Of a stretch of 64,000 bases of DNA, positions 32,764 to 41,930 are shown piece after piece. Source of the DNA: CAWGJF01 sp963822905 (GTDB lineage: Bacteria; Bacteroidota; Ignavibacteria; Ignavibacteriales; Ignavibacteriaceae); assembly GCA_963822905.1 (NCBI GenBank), contig CAWGJF010000002.1:682001-746000 (forward strand), written 5' to 3'. Every line of letters starts with the position of its first letter. The stretch's first letter is position 1. The notes under the pieces are model-generated. The model worked only from the letters and a program-made list of their open reading frames with translations. It made no database searches and was not told the origin of the DNA. A program made the translations under genes and the position numbers.

Positions 32764-33903
32764 TAATACATCATAAACTTTTAATTGTACGGACACGCGA
32801 TCGCGTGTCCCTACGGATGGAATACTATATCTTATTTTTGTTGTAGGGTTGAATGGATTAGGATAATTCTGCCCAAGCGAGAAAGAAGTTATAATTTCAT
32901 CCTGATTGTTCTGCTCCACGTCATCAATTATTGGTCTAACATCAATTCCATAGATTAAGGAAATTGTAGCATCGAAGTAAATTAGTGTATCGTTTCTTAA
33001 CCATTCAAGAGTATATTTCAAACCAAAATTTAAACAATCGAGGTACATATTTGTATATCCGGAATCGTTTTCAAATATATACAAGCCGCTACCAGAGTTA
33101 GTTAAAAGGGGATTAAAAAAAGCTATTCGATTTTTATTTGGGGATACATTAATTGATGTGATTGCAATTGGATTGCTCCAACAAGGCCCTATTTGACTTG
33201 AATCATCAAGGCTAGGATCAAATAAAACGCTATCGCTATTAGTCTCAAAGTTATGTAAATATAATTTGGGTGGATTATCAAGGTCATAAATACTGTACGT
33301 CAATGAATTAATTAAATTATTATATGAATAACTACTTAAAGAAATATCATCCCCAAGTGAAAAAAATGTGTCAATTTTATTGGAGTAGAGATAGCGCTGT
33401 AAAATAACATTTCCGAAATCCAATGATAAAATAGTGCTATCGCTGGACCACTCAAGATAATCAACATCCCAATCAGAGATTTGATAGTTCAATGGATGAG
33501 ATTGACTATCGCTAAATGAATAATATCTATCATTAACAATAATGTTTGAATCGTTAGGCGAAAAAGAGTACGAATTGTTCATTATGTTCTGAGGAGTTGT
33601 AAACAAGATAAATGAAGTGTCTTTTTCAAAATCTTTTAGTATAAAATTATTTTGTTGTGCATAAACTGCAATATGAGATTTGTTTGCAAACCGGGGAATT
33701 GAAGGAAAATCAGTTACCGTATCTTTAAGAGTAGTGATATTCGTTTTGTGAAATTTATTGTCCTGTGTGAAATAGTAATATAGATCATTCGTATAAGGAT
33801 CGATAGAATAATAATATGTTGTACCCCAAGCAATCAGAAATGGTTGAGAAAACGATGAAGAGTAGAACAAAAAGATTAAAATGTAAAAGTACAGATATTT
33901 CAT
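32611..33903 (-). CDS. Secreted TolB-like repeat protein with T9SS sorting domain
   Basis: The protein has 430 residues and is the intact paralogue of the 31249-32529 gene. Signal peptide (ends SSFSQ), beta-propeller-like core rich in Tyr, Asp, Ser and Asn, then the T9SS type A tail from QNYPNPFNPTTKIRYSI to the canonical SETKKMILLK end. The tail carries the same VGTRDRVS insert. Its last 50 residues are identical to the tail of the upstream disrupted gene, while the rest of the tail matches its downstream paralogue, so a recombination junction lies at about 32763. It is probably exported and surface-attached or released. Function unknown. Confidence 0.78.
   Translation of the reverse strand: MKYLYFYILIFLFYSSSFSQPFLIAWGTTYYYSIDPYTNDLYYYFTQDNKFHKTNITTLKDTVTDFPSIPRFANKSHIAVYAQQNNFILKDFEKDTSFILFTTPQNIMNNSYSFSPNDSNIIVNDRYYSFSDSQSHPLNYQISDWDVDYLEWSSDSTILSLDFGNVILQRYLYSNKIDTFFSLGDDISLSSYSYNNLINSLTYSIYDLDNPPKLYLHNFETNSDSVLFDPSLDDSSQIGPCWSNPIAITSINVSPNKNRIAFFNPLLTNSGSGLYIFENDSGYTNMYLDCLNFGLKYTLEWLRNDTLIYFDATISLIYGIDVRPIIDDVEQNNQDEIITSFSLGQNYPNPFNPTTKIRYSIPSVGTRDRVSVQLKVYDVLGKEVATLVNEEKPAGSYEVEFNGNELPTGIYFYQLKTGNYSETKKMILLK
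32787..32814. repeat. 28-bp palindromic element in a T9SS domain (copy 2)
   Basis: It is the same sequence as at 31413-31440 and at the same codon position in the paralogue. The perfect core GGACACGCGATCGCGTGTCC spans 32791-32810 and is translated in frame. The element was therefore present before the two genes duplicated. Confidence 0.75.
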
Positions 33904-34137
33904 TGGCTTATATAACTTCCCCGAAAGAATTAAAATTACTTTTTCAACTTCGCTTTAACTGTTGATATATGCAAGGAATATCTTTTACTTAAGCAGTATC
34001 ATTTTTTTTGTTTCAGAATAATTCCCTGTTTTAAGTTGATAGAAGTAGATACCCGTAGGCAGTTCATTTCCATTAAACTCAACTTCATAACTGCCTGCAG
34101 GCTTCTCCTCGTTAACAAGTGTTGCAACTTCTTTTCC
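33623..34137. repeat. 515-bp direct repeat, copy 2
   Basis: It is the partner of 32249-32763 and covers the T9SS tail of the disrupted gene, the spacer and the first part of the middle paralogue. The unit spacing of 1,374 bp equals one gene plus spacer. Confidence 0.75.
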
Positions 34138-35457
34138 CAAAACATTAAAAACTTTAAGAGTAACAATTCCAGAATTTGGGATTGAGTATTTTATTTTTGT
34201 CGTTGGGTTAAACGGGTTTGGATAGTTTTGGGAAAGAGAATATATTGATGGTGCAATATCTACTTCTACAATATCAGAATATTCAAAGCTGCCATCATAA
34301 TCAACTTGTTTTAGTCTGTAAAAGAGTTTTGAAGAACTCACGCCTAACAAATCATCAGTAAAAGAATAATTATGAATTTCTGTAGTCGTTCCATTTCCTT
34401 CTTTAAAACCAATTAACCTCCAGTTTGTTTTATCTGGACTTCTTTCAATTTCAAAACCGTGGTTGTTTAGTTCAGTTGCTGTTGACCAGTTTAGAACAAC
34501 TTTATTGTTATTATTTACGGCAGTGAAGGATAATAATTCCACAGGAAGTTCACCTGTAAAAACATAAATTCCGTTTTGTGTACAGGCATACAAGGTCCCA
34601 CTTTCGGAGTAATAGATTCTGTTAATTGTTTGTGGATCTATTCCTGTGTGATCTAAATATGCCTAATAGTTTCCTTCATCTAACGATCTATAAATTCCAT
34701 TTCCCGCCAAACAAAGAAACACTTCCGGAGTTAATATTATTTGCTTAACAACATTGTTTGTCAAACCATTATTGATTGGAATAAGAGTCAAACCGTCGTC
34801 ATAGGATTTATAAATTCCTTCACCAGATGTAGCAAGGTACATTGTATCATTTAAGAAATAAATGTTTAATACTTCTATATTCTCTAATACAATTGTAAAG
34901 TTACCATTTAAGTCTATTTTATCTAATTCTTTTATGGAGTAATTGAATATAAGGTAGGAAAAATACACTTCACCTGAATGTTCGGTAATTCCATCAGACA
35001 CCCCACCAGACATTGCTAACTGATATAACCAGGTCCACGATAAACCTTGATTAGTAGATTTAGTCACGGATGCTATATCTTCAATAGTATATATATTATT
35101 TGAATCATTAATAAAAAAATTCTTTGGATAAGGTGCAGGAAAACTATCACAGATAATCCAACTTTCACCTTCATCTGATGAGCGATACATAAAACCTGAA
35201 GCAGAATATATATTTCCAATATTATCTTTTTTTATCAATTTTGTATTGGTTAATAGAGAAGTTGAATCCCAGGAATTACCATTATCTTCTGAGGTAAATA
35301 GTCCCTCATTAGTTCCAACTAATATTTTTCCGTCTGATAATATCAACATATCATTAATATTCTGAGGACTGTTCAAATATTCCCATTGAGGACGAGCTGA
35401 TGATAAAATCAGAAGAGAAAAGATAAAATATTTTAGCAGGTAGAAAGAGAGTTTCAT
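33985..35457 (-). pseudogene. BNR/sortilin-like T9SS-secreted protein, interrupted by an in-frame TAG
   Basis: Two open segments (34663-35457 and 33985-34593) lie in the same reading frame and together give about 490 codons. The first has a signal peptide (MKLSFYLLKYFIFSLLILSS) and BNR-like repeats (GTNEGLFTSEDNGNSW, MYRSSDEGESW, GIYKSYDDGLTL, GIYRSLDEGNY). A single TAG at 34663-34665 follows GNY, where the repeat pattern expects Trp, so TGG to TAG is likely. The frame then continues through AYLDHTGIDPQ to a fibronectin-like region and a full T9SS tail. The start at 35457 has a GGGAGG ribosome site; a longer ATG start at 35577 would run through tRNA-Glu and is rejected. Sequencing error is possible. 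Confidence 0.72.
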
Positions 35458-35477
35458 ATTACACCTCCCATTTGTTG

Positions 35478-35508
35478 CAAAAGTAGTAAATGAGGAGGGG
35501 AATAACAA
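35478..35508 (-). promoter_or_regulatory. Promoter of the minus-strand T9SS gene group
   Basis: The minus strand reads TTG (complement of 35506-35508), 20 bp, then TACTTTTG (complement of 35478-35485), matching -33/-7 Bacteroidota spacing. The predicted start near 35472 leaves about 15 nt of leader with GGGAGG before the ATG at 35457. Confidence 0.5.
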
Positions 35509-35530
35509 CTGATGAGTAGCAAGTATTTTT

Positions 35531-35565
35531 AAAATAAAAAAGTCCCGATAAACATTACCGGGACT
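35531..35565 (-). terminator. Terminator of the tRNA cluster
   Basis: AGTCCCG (35541-35547) pairs with CGGGACT (35559-35565) around an 11-nt loop. On the minus strand it is followed by TTTTTTATTTT. It lies 3 nt beyond tRNA-Glu. Confidence 0.8.
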
Positions 35566-35568
35566 AAG

Positions 35569-35640
35569 TGACCCCAAGGGGATTCGAACCCCTATTACCG
35601 CCGTGAAAGGGCGAGGTCCTAACCATTAGACGATGGGGCC
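35569..35640 (-). tRNA. tRNA-Glu (TTC)
   Basis: A 72-nt cloverleaf: acceptor GGCCCCA/TGGGGTC, anticodon loop CTTTCAC with TTC, T-loop GGTTCGAATCC. No CCA is encoded. It is last in the Pro-Arg-His-Glu cluster. Confidence 0.95.
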
Positions 35641-35687
35641 AGATTCAAAAATAATTTAGAATGAACAATTTAGAATTCTTTGTATTG

Positions 35688-35762
35688 GGTGAGCGATGGG
35701 ATTTGAACCCATGGCCCTCAGGGCCACAACCTGATGCTCTAACCAACTGAGCTACGCCCACC
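35688..35762 (-). tRNA. tRNA-His (GTG)
   Basis: A cloverleaf with acceptor GTGGGCG/CGCTCAC plus the His-specific extra G at position -1 opposite C73, anticodon stem TCAGG/CCTGA and loop TTGTGGC (GTG). No CCA is encoded. Confidence 0.95.
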
Positions 35763-35839
35763 GTGTAAAGATTAAAGTAAAAAGACAAAAGATTAAAGAT
35801 AACTTTCTACTTTTGTCTTTTATCTTTGTTCTTGATTGG

Positions 35840-35913
<74 letters not shown>

Positions 35914-35942
35914 TTCTAAACAAAATAACAAAGAACTAAATG

Positions 35943-36017
35943 TCGGGGCGGCAGGATTCGAACCTGCGACCTCCTGCTCCCAAAGCAGGCGCGATAACCG
36001 GACTACGCTACGCCCCG
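35943..36017 (-). tRNA. tRNA-Pro (TGG)
   Basis: A 75-nt cloverleaf: acceptor CGGGGCG/CGCCCCG, anticodon stem CCTGC/GCAGG with loop TTTGGGA (TGG), T-arm GCAGGTTCGAATCCTGC, discriminator A. It is first of the minus-strand cluster. Confidence 0.95.
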
Positions 36018-36033
36018 TCAATATTTTTAAGAA

Positions 36034-36070
36034 CAAAAAAATGTACTTACACCTGAATGACGTAAGTACA
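36034..36070 (-). other. Hairpin with U-run upstream of the tRNA cluster
   Basis: TGTACTTAC (36042-36050) and GTAAGTACA (36062-36070) form a perfect 9-bp stem with an 11-nt loop. On the minus strand a T7 run follows, so it looks like a terminator. No minus-strand gene lies to its right (lolC runs the other way), so it may end a short untracked transcript or serve as a tRNA precursor processing site. Confidence 0.4.
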
Positions 36071-36219
36071 AAAATTCGAGTTATAAATATAGTCTAAACT
36101 TCAAAAAAAACAAAGATTCCTGCTTCACCTTACTACATATTATCTACATAAATAATCAGTTTAATGTCATCAATTTCTTAGCTAAATTGCTGCATATTTA
36201 ATCGAATATTTATCTGCAG

Positions 36220-37440
36220 ATGTATTTCCCATTTTTCATTGTAAAGCGCTTCATTTTTTCAAAAAAAAAATCTCGCTTTATTAACCTGATAAGTACTATT
36301 TCTATCACGGGAATTGCAATTGGAGTTGCCACGTTAATTATAGCAATAAGTGTTTTAAAAGGATTTGAGAAAACTCTCACTGATAAAATCATTGACTTCG
36401 ATTCACACATTAAAATAACCTCTTTCAAATCTATCCTACCTGATGAACAGAAAAACATTACTTTTCTTAAAGAGCACTTGAAGGCTTATGATCCTCAGAT
36501 TGTTCCTTTTGCTTCAAAGCTGGTTATTATCAGCAGCAAAAAAAGAAAAGAAGGTTTGAATCTTATCGGCATAGATAAAGACAGTAATGTTCCCGGTGTT
36601 ATCAGAAATATTGTTAGCGGATCTTTTAATTTATCTGATTCAACCTATAAAAATATAGTAATAGGAAAAAGATTAGCTGATAAACTATATCTTAAAGTAA
36701 ATGACAGAGTTACAGTATTTTCTCTGAATAAAGATGAAATACCATCTCCACAAAATTTACCAAACATCGGCAAGTTCACAGTAGCAGGAATTTTTGAAAG
36801 TGGAATGTCGAAGTTTGACGATTCTTATGCCTACACTTCTTTAAATGAAGCACAGGAATTATTCGGAATAGGAAACAACATTACTGGCTATGATATTAAA
36901 TTGAATGACATTTCAAAAATAGACAGTCTGACGTTCTACCTTGCAGATAATATGAGATACCCGCATTATGTTAGAAATATTTTCCAGATTTACAGGAATA
37001 TTTTTACCTGGATTCAACTTCAGAAGGAACCGATACCAATTGTACTTGCTCTAATCATTATCGTGGCAGTATTTAATATAATTGGTACGCTCCTGATGAT
37101 TGTACTTGAAAAGACGAATGAAATCGGAATCCTCAAATCTATCGGGGCAAATCAGAAACAGATAGTTTCTATATTTTTGCTTGAAGGATTATTGATAGGA
37201 ATTACCGGAATACTTTTTGGAAATTTACTTGCTTATACTTTAATGAAAATTCAGTTAGAGTTTAACATCATCACTCTTCCTTCTTCAGTATATTTTATGT
37301 CTAAGGTTCCGTTATTGATTGTCCCTGAATCATTCTTCCTGGTATCAGCAGTTACAATTCTGCTTTGTATTCTTGCATCTGTTATTCCAAGTATTATAGC
37401 TTCCCGCATAAAACCAATTTCAGCTTTGAGGTTCAGCTGA
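36220..37440 (+). CDS. lolC: FtsX-like ABC permease of LolC/LolE type
   Basis: The protein has 406 residues: an N-terminal membrane helix after a basic start (FINLISTISITGIAIGVATLIIAI), a large periplasmic domain (about residues 45-265), and three C-terminal helices with the MacB/FtsX core (LMIVLEKTNEIGILKSIGANQKQIVSIFLLEGLLIGITGILFG). This topology is that of LolC/LolE, which pull outer-membrane lipoproteins from the inner membrane. A second, similar permease gene and the ATPase gene follow. The symbol is by analogy; which paralogue is C or E is not decided. Confidence 0.85.
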   Translation: MYFPFFIVKRFIFSKKKSRFINLISTISITGIAIGVATLIIAISVLKGFEKTLTDKIIDFDSHIKITSFKSILPDEQKNITFLKEHLKAYDPQIVPFASKLVIISSKKRKEGLNLIGIDKDSNVPGVIRNIVSGSFNLSDSTYKNIVIGKRLADKLYLKVNDRVTVFSLNKDEIPSPQNLPNIGKFTVAGIFESGMSKFDDSYAYTSLNEAQELFGIGNNITGYDIKLNDISKIDSLTFYLADNMRYPHYVRNIFQIYRNIFTWIQLQKEPIPIVLALIIIVAVFNIIGTLLMIVLEKTNEIGILKSIGANQKQIVSIFLLEGLLIGITGILFGNLLAYTLMKIQLEFNIITLPSSVYFMSKVPLLIVPESFFLVSAVTILLCILASVIPSIIASRIKPISALRFS

Positions 37441-38663
37441 TGAAATTTGAATCATTCATTGCACGCAGATACTTAGTTTCAAAACATAAAATTAATTTTA
37501 TCACAATTATTTCAGTTATTTCTATTGCGGGCATTTCCATTGGAGTTGCTGCATTGATTGTTGTCCTAACAGTATTTAATGGATTTGGAAGTTTAGTCTC
37601 TTCTTTCCTTATGAATCTTGATCCTGATATTAGAGTTGAAGCCACTTCTTTTGATTCTGAAAAAAGAATGGAAGAAGTTGCATCTGAATTAAAATCTATA
37701 AACGAGGTTACGAGCTTTGCCCCGTTTGTAGAAGGTAAAGTTCTTGGATATAATAAGGGAATTACACAGGTTTTCAGTCTTAAGGGAATTGACTATTCAA
37801 AATCTGATTTAATTTATGATCTCTCCAAAGATATTATTTATGGTAAATTCAACTTCCATAATTCTGATGGGATAATTATTGGTTTACCTCTGGCTGATAA
37901 AATGCAGGTTGTTACAGGTGATACCATAACAGTTATCTCACCAGTTGGAATAGAAAGTACAATAACTCAGTTTTCAATTCCAAAAACTCAAAAGTTCGTG
38001 ATTGCCGGAATTTTCAGCTCAAATAATAATGACTACGATGAAGGATATGCTTTTACAAGTTTAAACATTGCTGCTCCCCTGCTTGGTTACAAAAATACAT
38101 TCCAGGGATATGATGTTAAACTTTCTGATGTCGATCAATCAAATTTGGTAAAATCCATTCTGCAAAATAAATTTAATGAGAAAGATTTTAGTGTAAATAC
38201 GTGGTATGATTTTCACCAGGAACTTTATTCTGTAATGCAGATAGAAAGATGGACTGCTTACCTGATTCTCTCTTTAATAATAGCGGTTGCAACGTTTAAT
38301 ATTCTCGGTTCTCTTTCAATGTCGGTTATCGAAAAGAAAAGAGATATAGGAATTATGAATGCAATGGGAGTTACAGCAAAATCTGTTTTGAGGATTTTTA
38401 TGTTTGAGGGACTTCTCATTGGAATTGTGGGAACTCTCATTGGCGTTGTGATCGGTTACTTTGTCTGCTGGCTGCAGATAAATTATAATATTTATCCGCT
38501 TAATCCCGCACAATATAAAGTAGATGCTCTACCGATGCAGATCCGAATTTCGGATTTCTTTTATATAAGTGGAATTTCAATGCTGCTCGCGTTTCTTGCT
38601 TCACTTTACCCGGCAAAGAAAGCAGCAAAAGTTAATGCAATTGAAGCTATTAAATGGGAATAA
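37440..38663 (+). CDS. lolE: FtsX-like ABC permease of LolC/LolE type
   Basis: The protein has 407 residues from the ATG at 37440, whose A is also the last base of the previous stop (TGATG), so translation is coupled. It has the same layout as its neighbour: FITIISVISIAGISIGVAALIVVLTVFNGFG, a periplasmic domain, then SVIEKKRDIGIMNAMGVTAKSVLRIFMFEGLLIGIVGTLIG. It presumably forms a heterodimer with the preceding permease. An upstream in-frame start exists but lies inside lolC and has no support. Confidence 0.85.
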   Translation: MKFESFIARRYLVSKHKINFITIISVISIAGISIGVAALIVVLTVFNGFGSLVSSFLMNLDPDIRVEATSFDSEKRMEEVASELKSINEVTSFAPFVEGKVLGYNKGITQVFSLKGIDYSKSDLIYDLSKDIIYGKFNFHNSDGIIIGLPLADKMQVVTGDTITVISPVGIESTITQFSIPKTQKFVIAGIFSSNNNDYDEGYAFTSLNIAAPLLGYKNTFQGYDVKLSDVDQSNLVKSILQNKFNEKDFSVNTWYDFHQELYSVMQIERWTAYLILSLIIAVATFNILGSLSMSVIEKKRDIGIMNAMGVTAKSVLRIFMFEGLLIGIVGTLIGVVIGYFVCWLQINYNIYPLNPAQYKVDALPMQIRISDFFYISGISMLLAFLASLYPAKKAAKVNAIEAIKWE

Positions 38664-38669
38664 TTTCAA

Positions 38670-39353
38670 ATGAGTGAACTAATTCTGAAATCTGAAAATA
38701 TTGTTAAGTCATTTCAAACAACTAAAAAAGTTAAGCTTGAAGTTTTAAGGGGAATTGATTTAAATATTGAATCAGGAAAAATAACCGTAATTGTTGGTGC
38801 ATCCGGTGCTGGAAAAAGCACTTTGCTTCATTTACTGGGTGCTTTAGACAGACCAGATTCCGGGAAAGTAATTTTTAATGATAATGATATTTTTTCTTAT
38901 TCAGACGAAAAGCTTGCAAAGTTCAGAAATCAGAATATTGGTTTTATATTTCAATTTCATCATTTGCTTCCGGAATTCACAGCATTAGAAAATGTTATAA
39001 TTCCTCAATTAATAAACGGAACAAATTTTTCAGAAGCAGAAAAGCGAAGCACAGAACTTCTTAAGAATGTAGGTTTATCTGAAAGAATTACTCACAAACC
39101 TGCTGAACTTTCAGGTGGTGAGCAGCAAAGGATCGCAGTTGCGCGGGCAATTGCAAACAATCCACAAATTATTTTTGCGGATGAACCAACCGGCAATCTT
39201 GATTCAGAAAACAGTGAAGGGGTTCATCAATTAATTAATGAACTGAAGAATGATTTTGGAATGACATTCGTTATTGTTACGCACAATCCAAATCTTATGC
39301 AGCTTGCTGATTCTGTTTTTGAAATCAAAGATGGAAAGATTTCACAAAAATAA
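38670..39353 (+). CDS. lolD: ABC transporter ATP-binding protein of LolD type
   Basis: The protein has 227 residues. Walker A GASGAGKST, FIFQFHHLLPEFTALENVIIP (Q-loop and LolD motif), signature LSGGEQQRIAVARAI and Walker B IIFADEPTGNLDSENSEGV mark the MacB/LolD family. It follows the two permease genes by 6 nt and completes a LolCDE-type lipoprotein-release transporter. No lolA or lolB is visible here. Confidence 0.9.
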   Translation: MSELILKSENIVKSFQTTKKVKLEVLRGIDLNIESGKITVIVGASGAGKSTLLHLLGALDRPDSGKVIFNDNDIFSYSDEKLAKFRNQNIGFIFQFHHLLPEFTALENVIIPQLINGTNFSEAEKRSTELLKNVGLSERITHKPAELSGGEQQRIAVARAIANNPQIIFADEPTGNLDSENSEGVHQLINELKNDFGMTFVIVTHNPNLMQLADSVFEIKDGKISQK

Positions 39354-39355
39354 AA

Positions 39356-40858
39356 TTACTTCCTCGATAAGTATTCAAACATCAATCTAACACCAAAACC
39401 GGTCATAAAAGTTTTGGTGTAGTTTGTCATATCGTGAGCAAATGCAGAACCTGCAATATCAAGATGTGCCCAGGAAATTTTCTTATCAACAAAAAACTCT
39501 AAAAACTTTGCTGCAGTGATTGCTCCGGCCCATCTCCCACCTACATTTTTTATATCGGCTACTTTACTGTCGTTAAGCTTTTCATAATCTTTCCACATCG
39601 GCAATCTCCAAACGCGGTCGTAAGTTTTTAATCCTGCATCAATTAAATCTTTTGCTATCTTGTCATTGTTAGTAAATAGTCCGGCGCAGTTTTGCCCAAG
39701 AGCAACAACGCAGGCACCCGTGAGAGTTGCAAAGTCAATTATTTCATTTGGTTTTTCTTTGGAGGCAAAATCAAGTGCGTCAGCCAATATCATTCTTCCT
39801 TCAGCATCTGTGTTGTCAACTTCAATAGTTTTTCCGGAAGCAGTTTTAACAATATCACCCGGTCGCATTGACTCTCCGGAAAGCATATTTTCTGCTGAAG
39901 GAATTACACCAAGAATCTCAACTGGCAATTTTGCTTCTGCTGCTGCAAGTACAGTTCCTGCAACAACAGCAGCGCCTGACATATCGCCCTTCATCTCTCC
40001 CATATTTGTAGCTGGCTTGATTGAAATTCCACCTGAATCAAAAGTCACACCTTTTCCAACCAAAGCTATCTTTTTAATTTTTTTTGATCCTTTACTTTTC
40101 GGTTTATAACTCATTATAATAAATCTTGGTTTGTTCGCACTGCCCTGTCCAACCGCAATCAATCCTCCCATTTTTCTCCGGGCTATTTCTTTTTCATTAT
40201 ATATGGTTACTTTAACTCCTGCTTCAGTTAAAACATTGTTCACTCTTTTTGCAAGTTCAAATGGTCTTAATGAAGAAGCGGGTTCATTCTGAAGATCACG
40301 TGTGAAATTATGTCCTTTCATTATAACTTCAGCACGACTTATTGCATTATTTAATTGCTTTTCATTCTCAGCATGAAAAAATACATCAAGTTTCTTTTGT
40401 TTTGATTTAGTGAATTTATATTTATCAAATACATAATTGCCAAGATGCAGTCCTTCAACAAAGCTTTGATAAAAATATTTCTCATCACTAAAATATTTTT
40501 TAAATATTTTATATGAAGGAATAAAAATATGAAGCTCTTCAACCTCCTCTTTTGATATTTCATTAATCAATCCGGCCAGATGATTCCGGAAAAAATCAGA
40601 TGTAAATTCATTATCAACTTTTACTTTGCATAAAATAATAGAATCTGGTTTGCCTTCATGTTTCGTTACACGTATCTGGTTTAGCGAACCTGATAAAAAG
40701 TTTTTTATTTGAAGTTTAGAGAATTGTGCGTGAAATACCGTTTGAAGCATTAGAAAACTTTGCTCAAATTTTTTCTCTTCAATCAGATATTTAACACTAA
40801 TTGATAAGTTCTTGTAAAGAATTTTTTTGCCACCCGATTTGATATTTAGTTTAAACAT
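39356..40858 (-). CDS. pepA: Leucyl aminopeptidase (M17 family)
   Basis: The protein has 500 residues. The N-terminal macro-like domain is divergent; the catalytic C-terminal half has IALVGKGVTFDSGGISIKP, MKGDMSGAAVVAGTVLAAAE and VDNTDAEGRMILADALDFA, the M17 signature carrying the two-zinc ligands (Lys, Asp, Asp, Glu) and catalytic Arg. It removes N-terminal amino acids in the cytosol and is usually a hexamer. Its gene is 1 nt from the NrnA-like gene, so the two are co-transcribed. Confidence 0.93.
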   Translation of the reverse strand: MFKLNIKSGGKKILYKNLSISVKYLIEEKKFEQSFLMLQTVFHAQFSKLQIKNFLSGSLNQIRVTKHEGKPDSIILCKVKVDNEFTSDFFRNHLAGLINEISKEEVEELHIFIPSYKIFKKYFSDEKYFYQSFVEGLHLGNYVFDKYKFTKSKQKKLDVFFHAENEKQLNNAISRAEVIMKGHNFTRDLQNEPASSLRPFELAKRVNNVLTEAGVKVTIYNEKEIARRKMGGLIAVGQGSANKPRFIIMSYKPKSKGSKKIKKIALVGKGVTFDSGGISIKPATNMGEMKGDMSGAAVVAGTVLAAAEAKLPVEILGVIPSAENMLSGESMRPGDIVKTASGKTIEVDNTDAEGRMILADALDFASKEKPNEIIDFATLTGACVVALGQNCAGLFTNNDKIAKDLIDAGLKTYDRVWRLPMWKDYEKLNDSKVADIKNVGGRWAGAITAAKFLEFFVDKKISWAHLDIAGSAFAHDMTNYTKTFMTGFGVRLMFEYLSRK

Positions 40859-40859
40859 T

Positions 40860-41855
40860 TTAATCCTTTTTATACTTCATTAAATATTCTTCCGCCATTA
40901 GTAATATTTTTGGAATATATTCCTGCATTGATGAGTTAAAAAATCTTGCACCTGCAGCGTTTGTATGTCCGCCGCCGCCAAATTCTCCAGCTAATTTGTT
41001 TACAGGGATATTTCCTTTTGAACGGAAGCTTACTTTAAAACCGTTTTTTAATTCTATGAATAACATTCCAAGAACTACATTTTCAATTGAAAGTGTGTAG
41101 TTTACAAAATTTTCCGTATCACTTTCTATTGCATCAAGTTCTTTGAATGTATCTTGTGTTATTGTCATAAAACCGATTCTGCCCGCACCAGTAATCTTCA
41201 AAGTATTTAATGCTTTCCCCAACAGTTGAATTTTGCTTGGTTTGCTTTCATCATATAGTTTGTCATAAACTTCTCCCGGATCAACCCCGGTTTCTAAAAG
41301 CTCAGCAATTACTCTATGAAGATGCGGAGTTGTTCTTTCAAACCGGAATGAGCCTGTATCAGTCATAATTGCAGCATAGATTGGATAAGCTATATCCTTT
41401 ACAATTTTTACAATTTTTGTTTTTGTGATAAAATCATAAAGTATTTCACCCGTCGCAGAATACTCAGCATCAACAAAATAATGATCAGCAAATTCATCGC
41501 GATCCTGGTGATGGTCAATACAAACTTTTAAACCTTTTGCATGCATAAATACATTTTGCATACTAACAACTCTATCAGGTCGGTTAAAATCGAGAGCAAC
41601 TAAAACATCAACTTTATTTATAACATCATCATGTTTTTCTTTAATATATTTTTCAACTTTGTTATCAACATCCAGGAATTTTAAATTATAAGGAGTATCA
41701 CTATGATTAATAATGATCACTTTTTTATTTAGTTTTTTTAAAACCTGGTAAAATGCGATTTCAGATCCAATTGCATCAGCATCAGGATTTACATGTGTTG
41801 TTAGTACAAAGGTATTATGTTTTTGAATTATATCTTTTAAAATTTCGAATTGCAT
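40860..41855 (-). CDS. nrnA: DHH/DHHA1 phosphoesterase (NrnA-like)
   Basis: The protein has 331 residues. FVLTTHVNPDADAIGSEIAFYQVL (DHH motif I), VALDFNRPDR, KVCIDHHQDR (DHH) and the C-terminal DHHA1 box GEFGGGGHTNAAGARF are intact. Family members degrade short oligonucleotides (nanoRNA, pApA) and dephosphorylate pAp. The symbol is by homology; c-di-AMP-related activity is possible. The gene starts downstream of a terminator that follows korAB. Confidence 0.88.
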   Translation of the reverse strand: MQFEILKDIIQKHNTFVLTTHVNPDADAIGSEIAFYQVLKKLNKKVIIINHSDTPYNLKFLDVDNKVEKYIKEKHDDVINKVDVLVALDFNRPDRVVSMQNVFMHAKGLKVCIDHHQDRDEFADHYFVDAEYSATGEILYDFITKTKIVKIVKDIAYPIYAAIMTDTGSFRFERTTPHLHRVIAELLETGVDPGEVYDKLYDESKPSKIQLLGKALNTLKITGAGRIGFMTITQDTFKELDAIESDTENFVNYTLSIENVVLGMLFIELKNGFKVSFRSKGNIPVNKLAGEFGGGGHTNAAGARFFNSSMQEYIPKILLMAEEYLMKYKKD

Positions 41856-41870
41856 ATAAAAACGGGTAAC

Positions 41871-41898
41871 AAAAAGAAAGGCTTGCGTTAAACAAGCC
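41871..41898 (-). terminator. Terminator downstream of korAB
   Basis: GGCTTG (41880-41885) pairs with CAAGCC (41893-41898) around a 7-nt loop. On the minus strand it is followed by TTTCTTTTT. It separates korB from the nrnA-pepA unit. Confidence 0.7.
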
Positions 41899-41930
41899 CT
41901 TCGAATAATTTATTTAATTTAAAAGTCCAA

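Noticed and set aside
35458..35577. Upstream extension of the BNR gene starting at 35577
   Set aside because: It would run through the tRNA terminator and into tRNA-Glu; the ATG at 35457 has a strong ribosome site, a signal peptide and a promoter.
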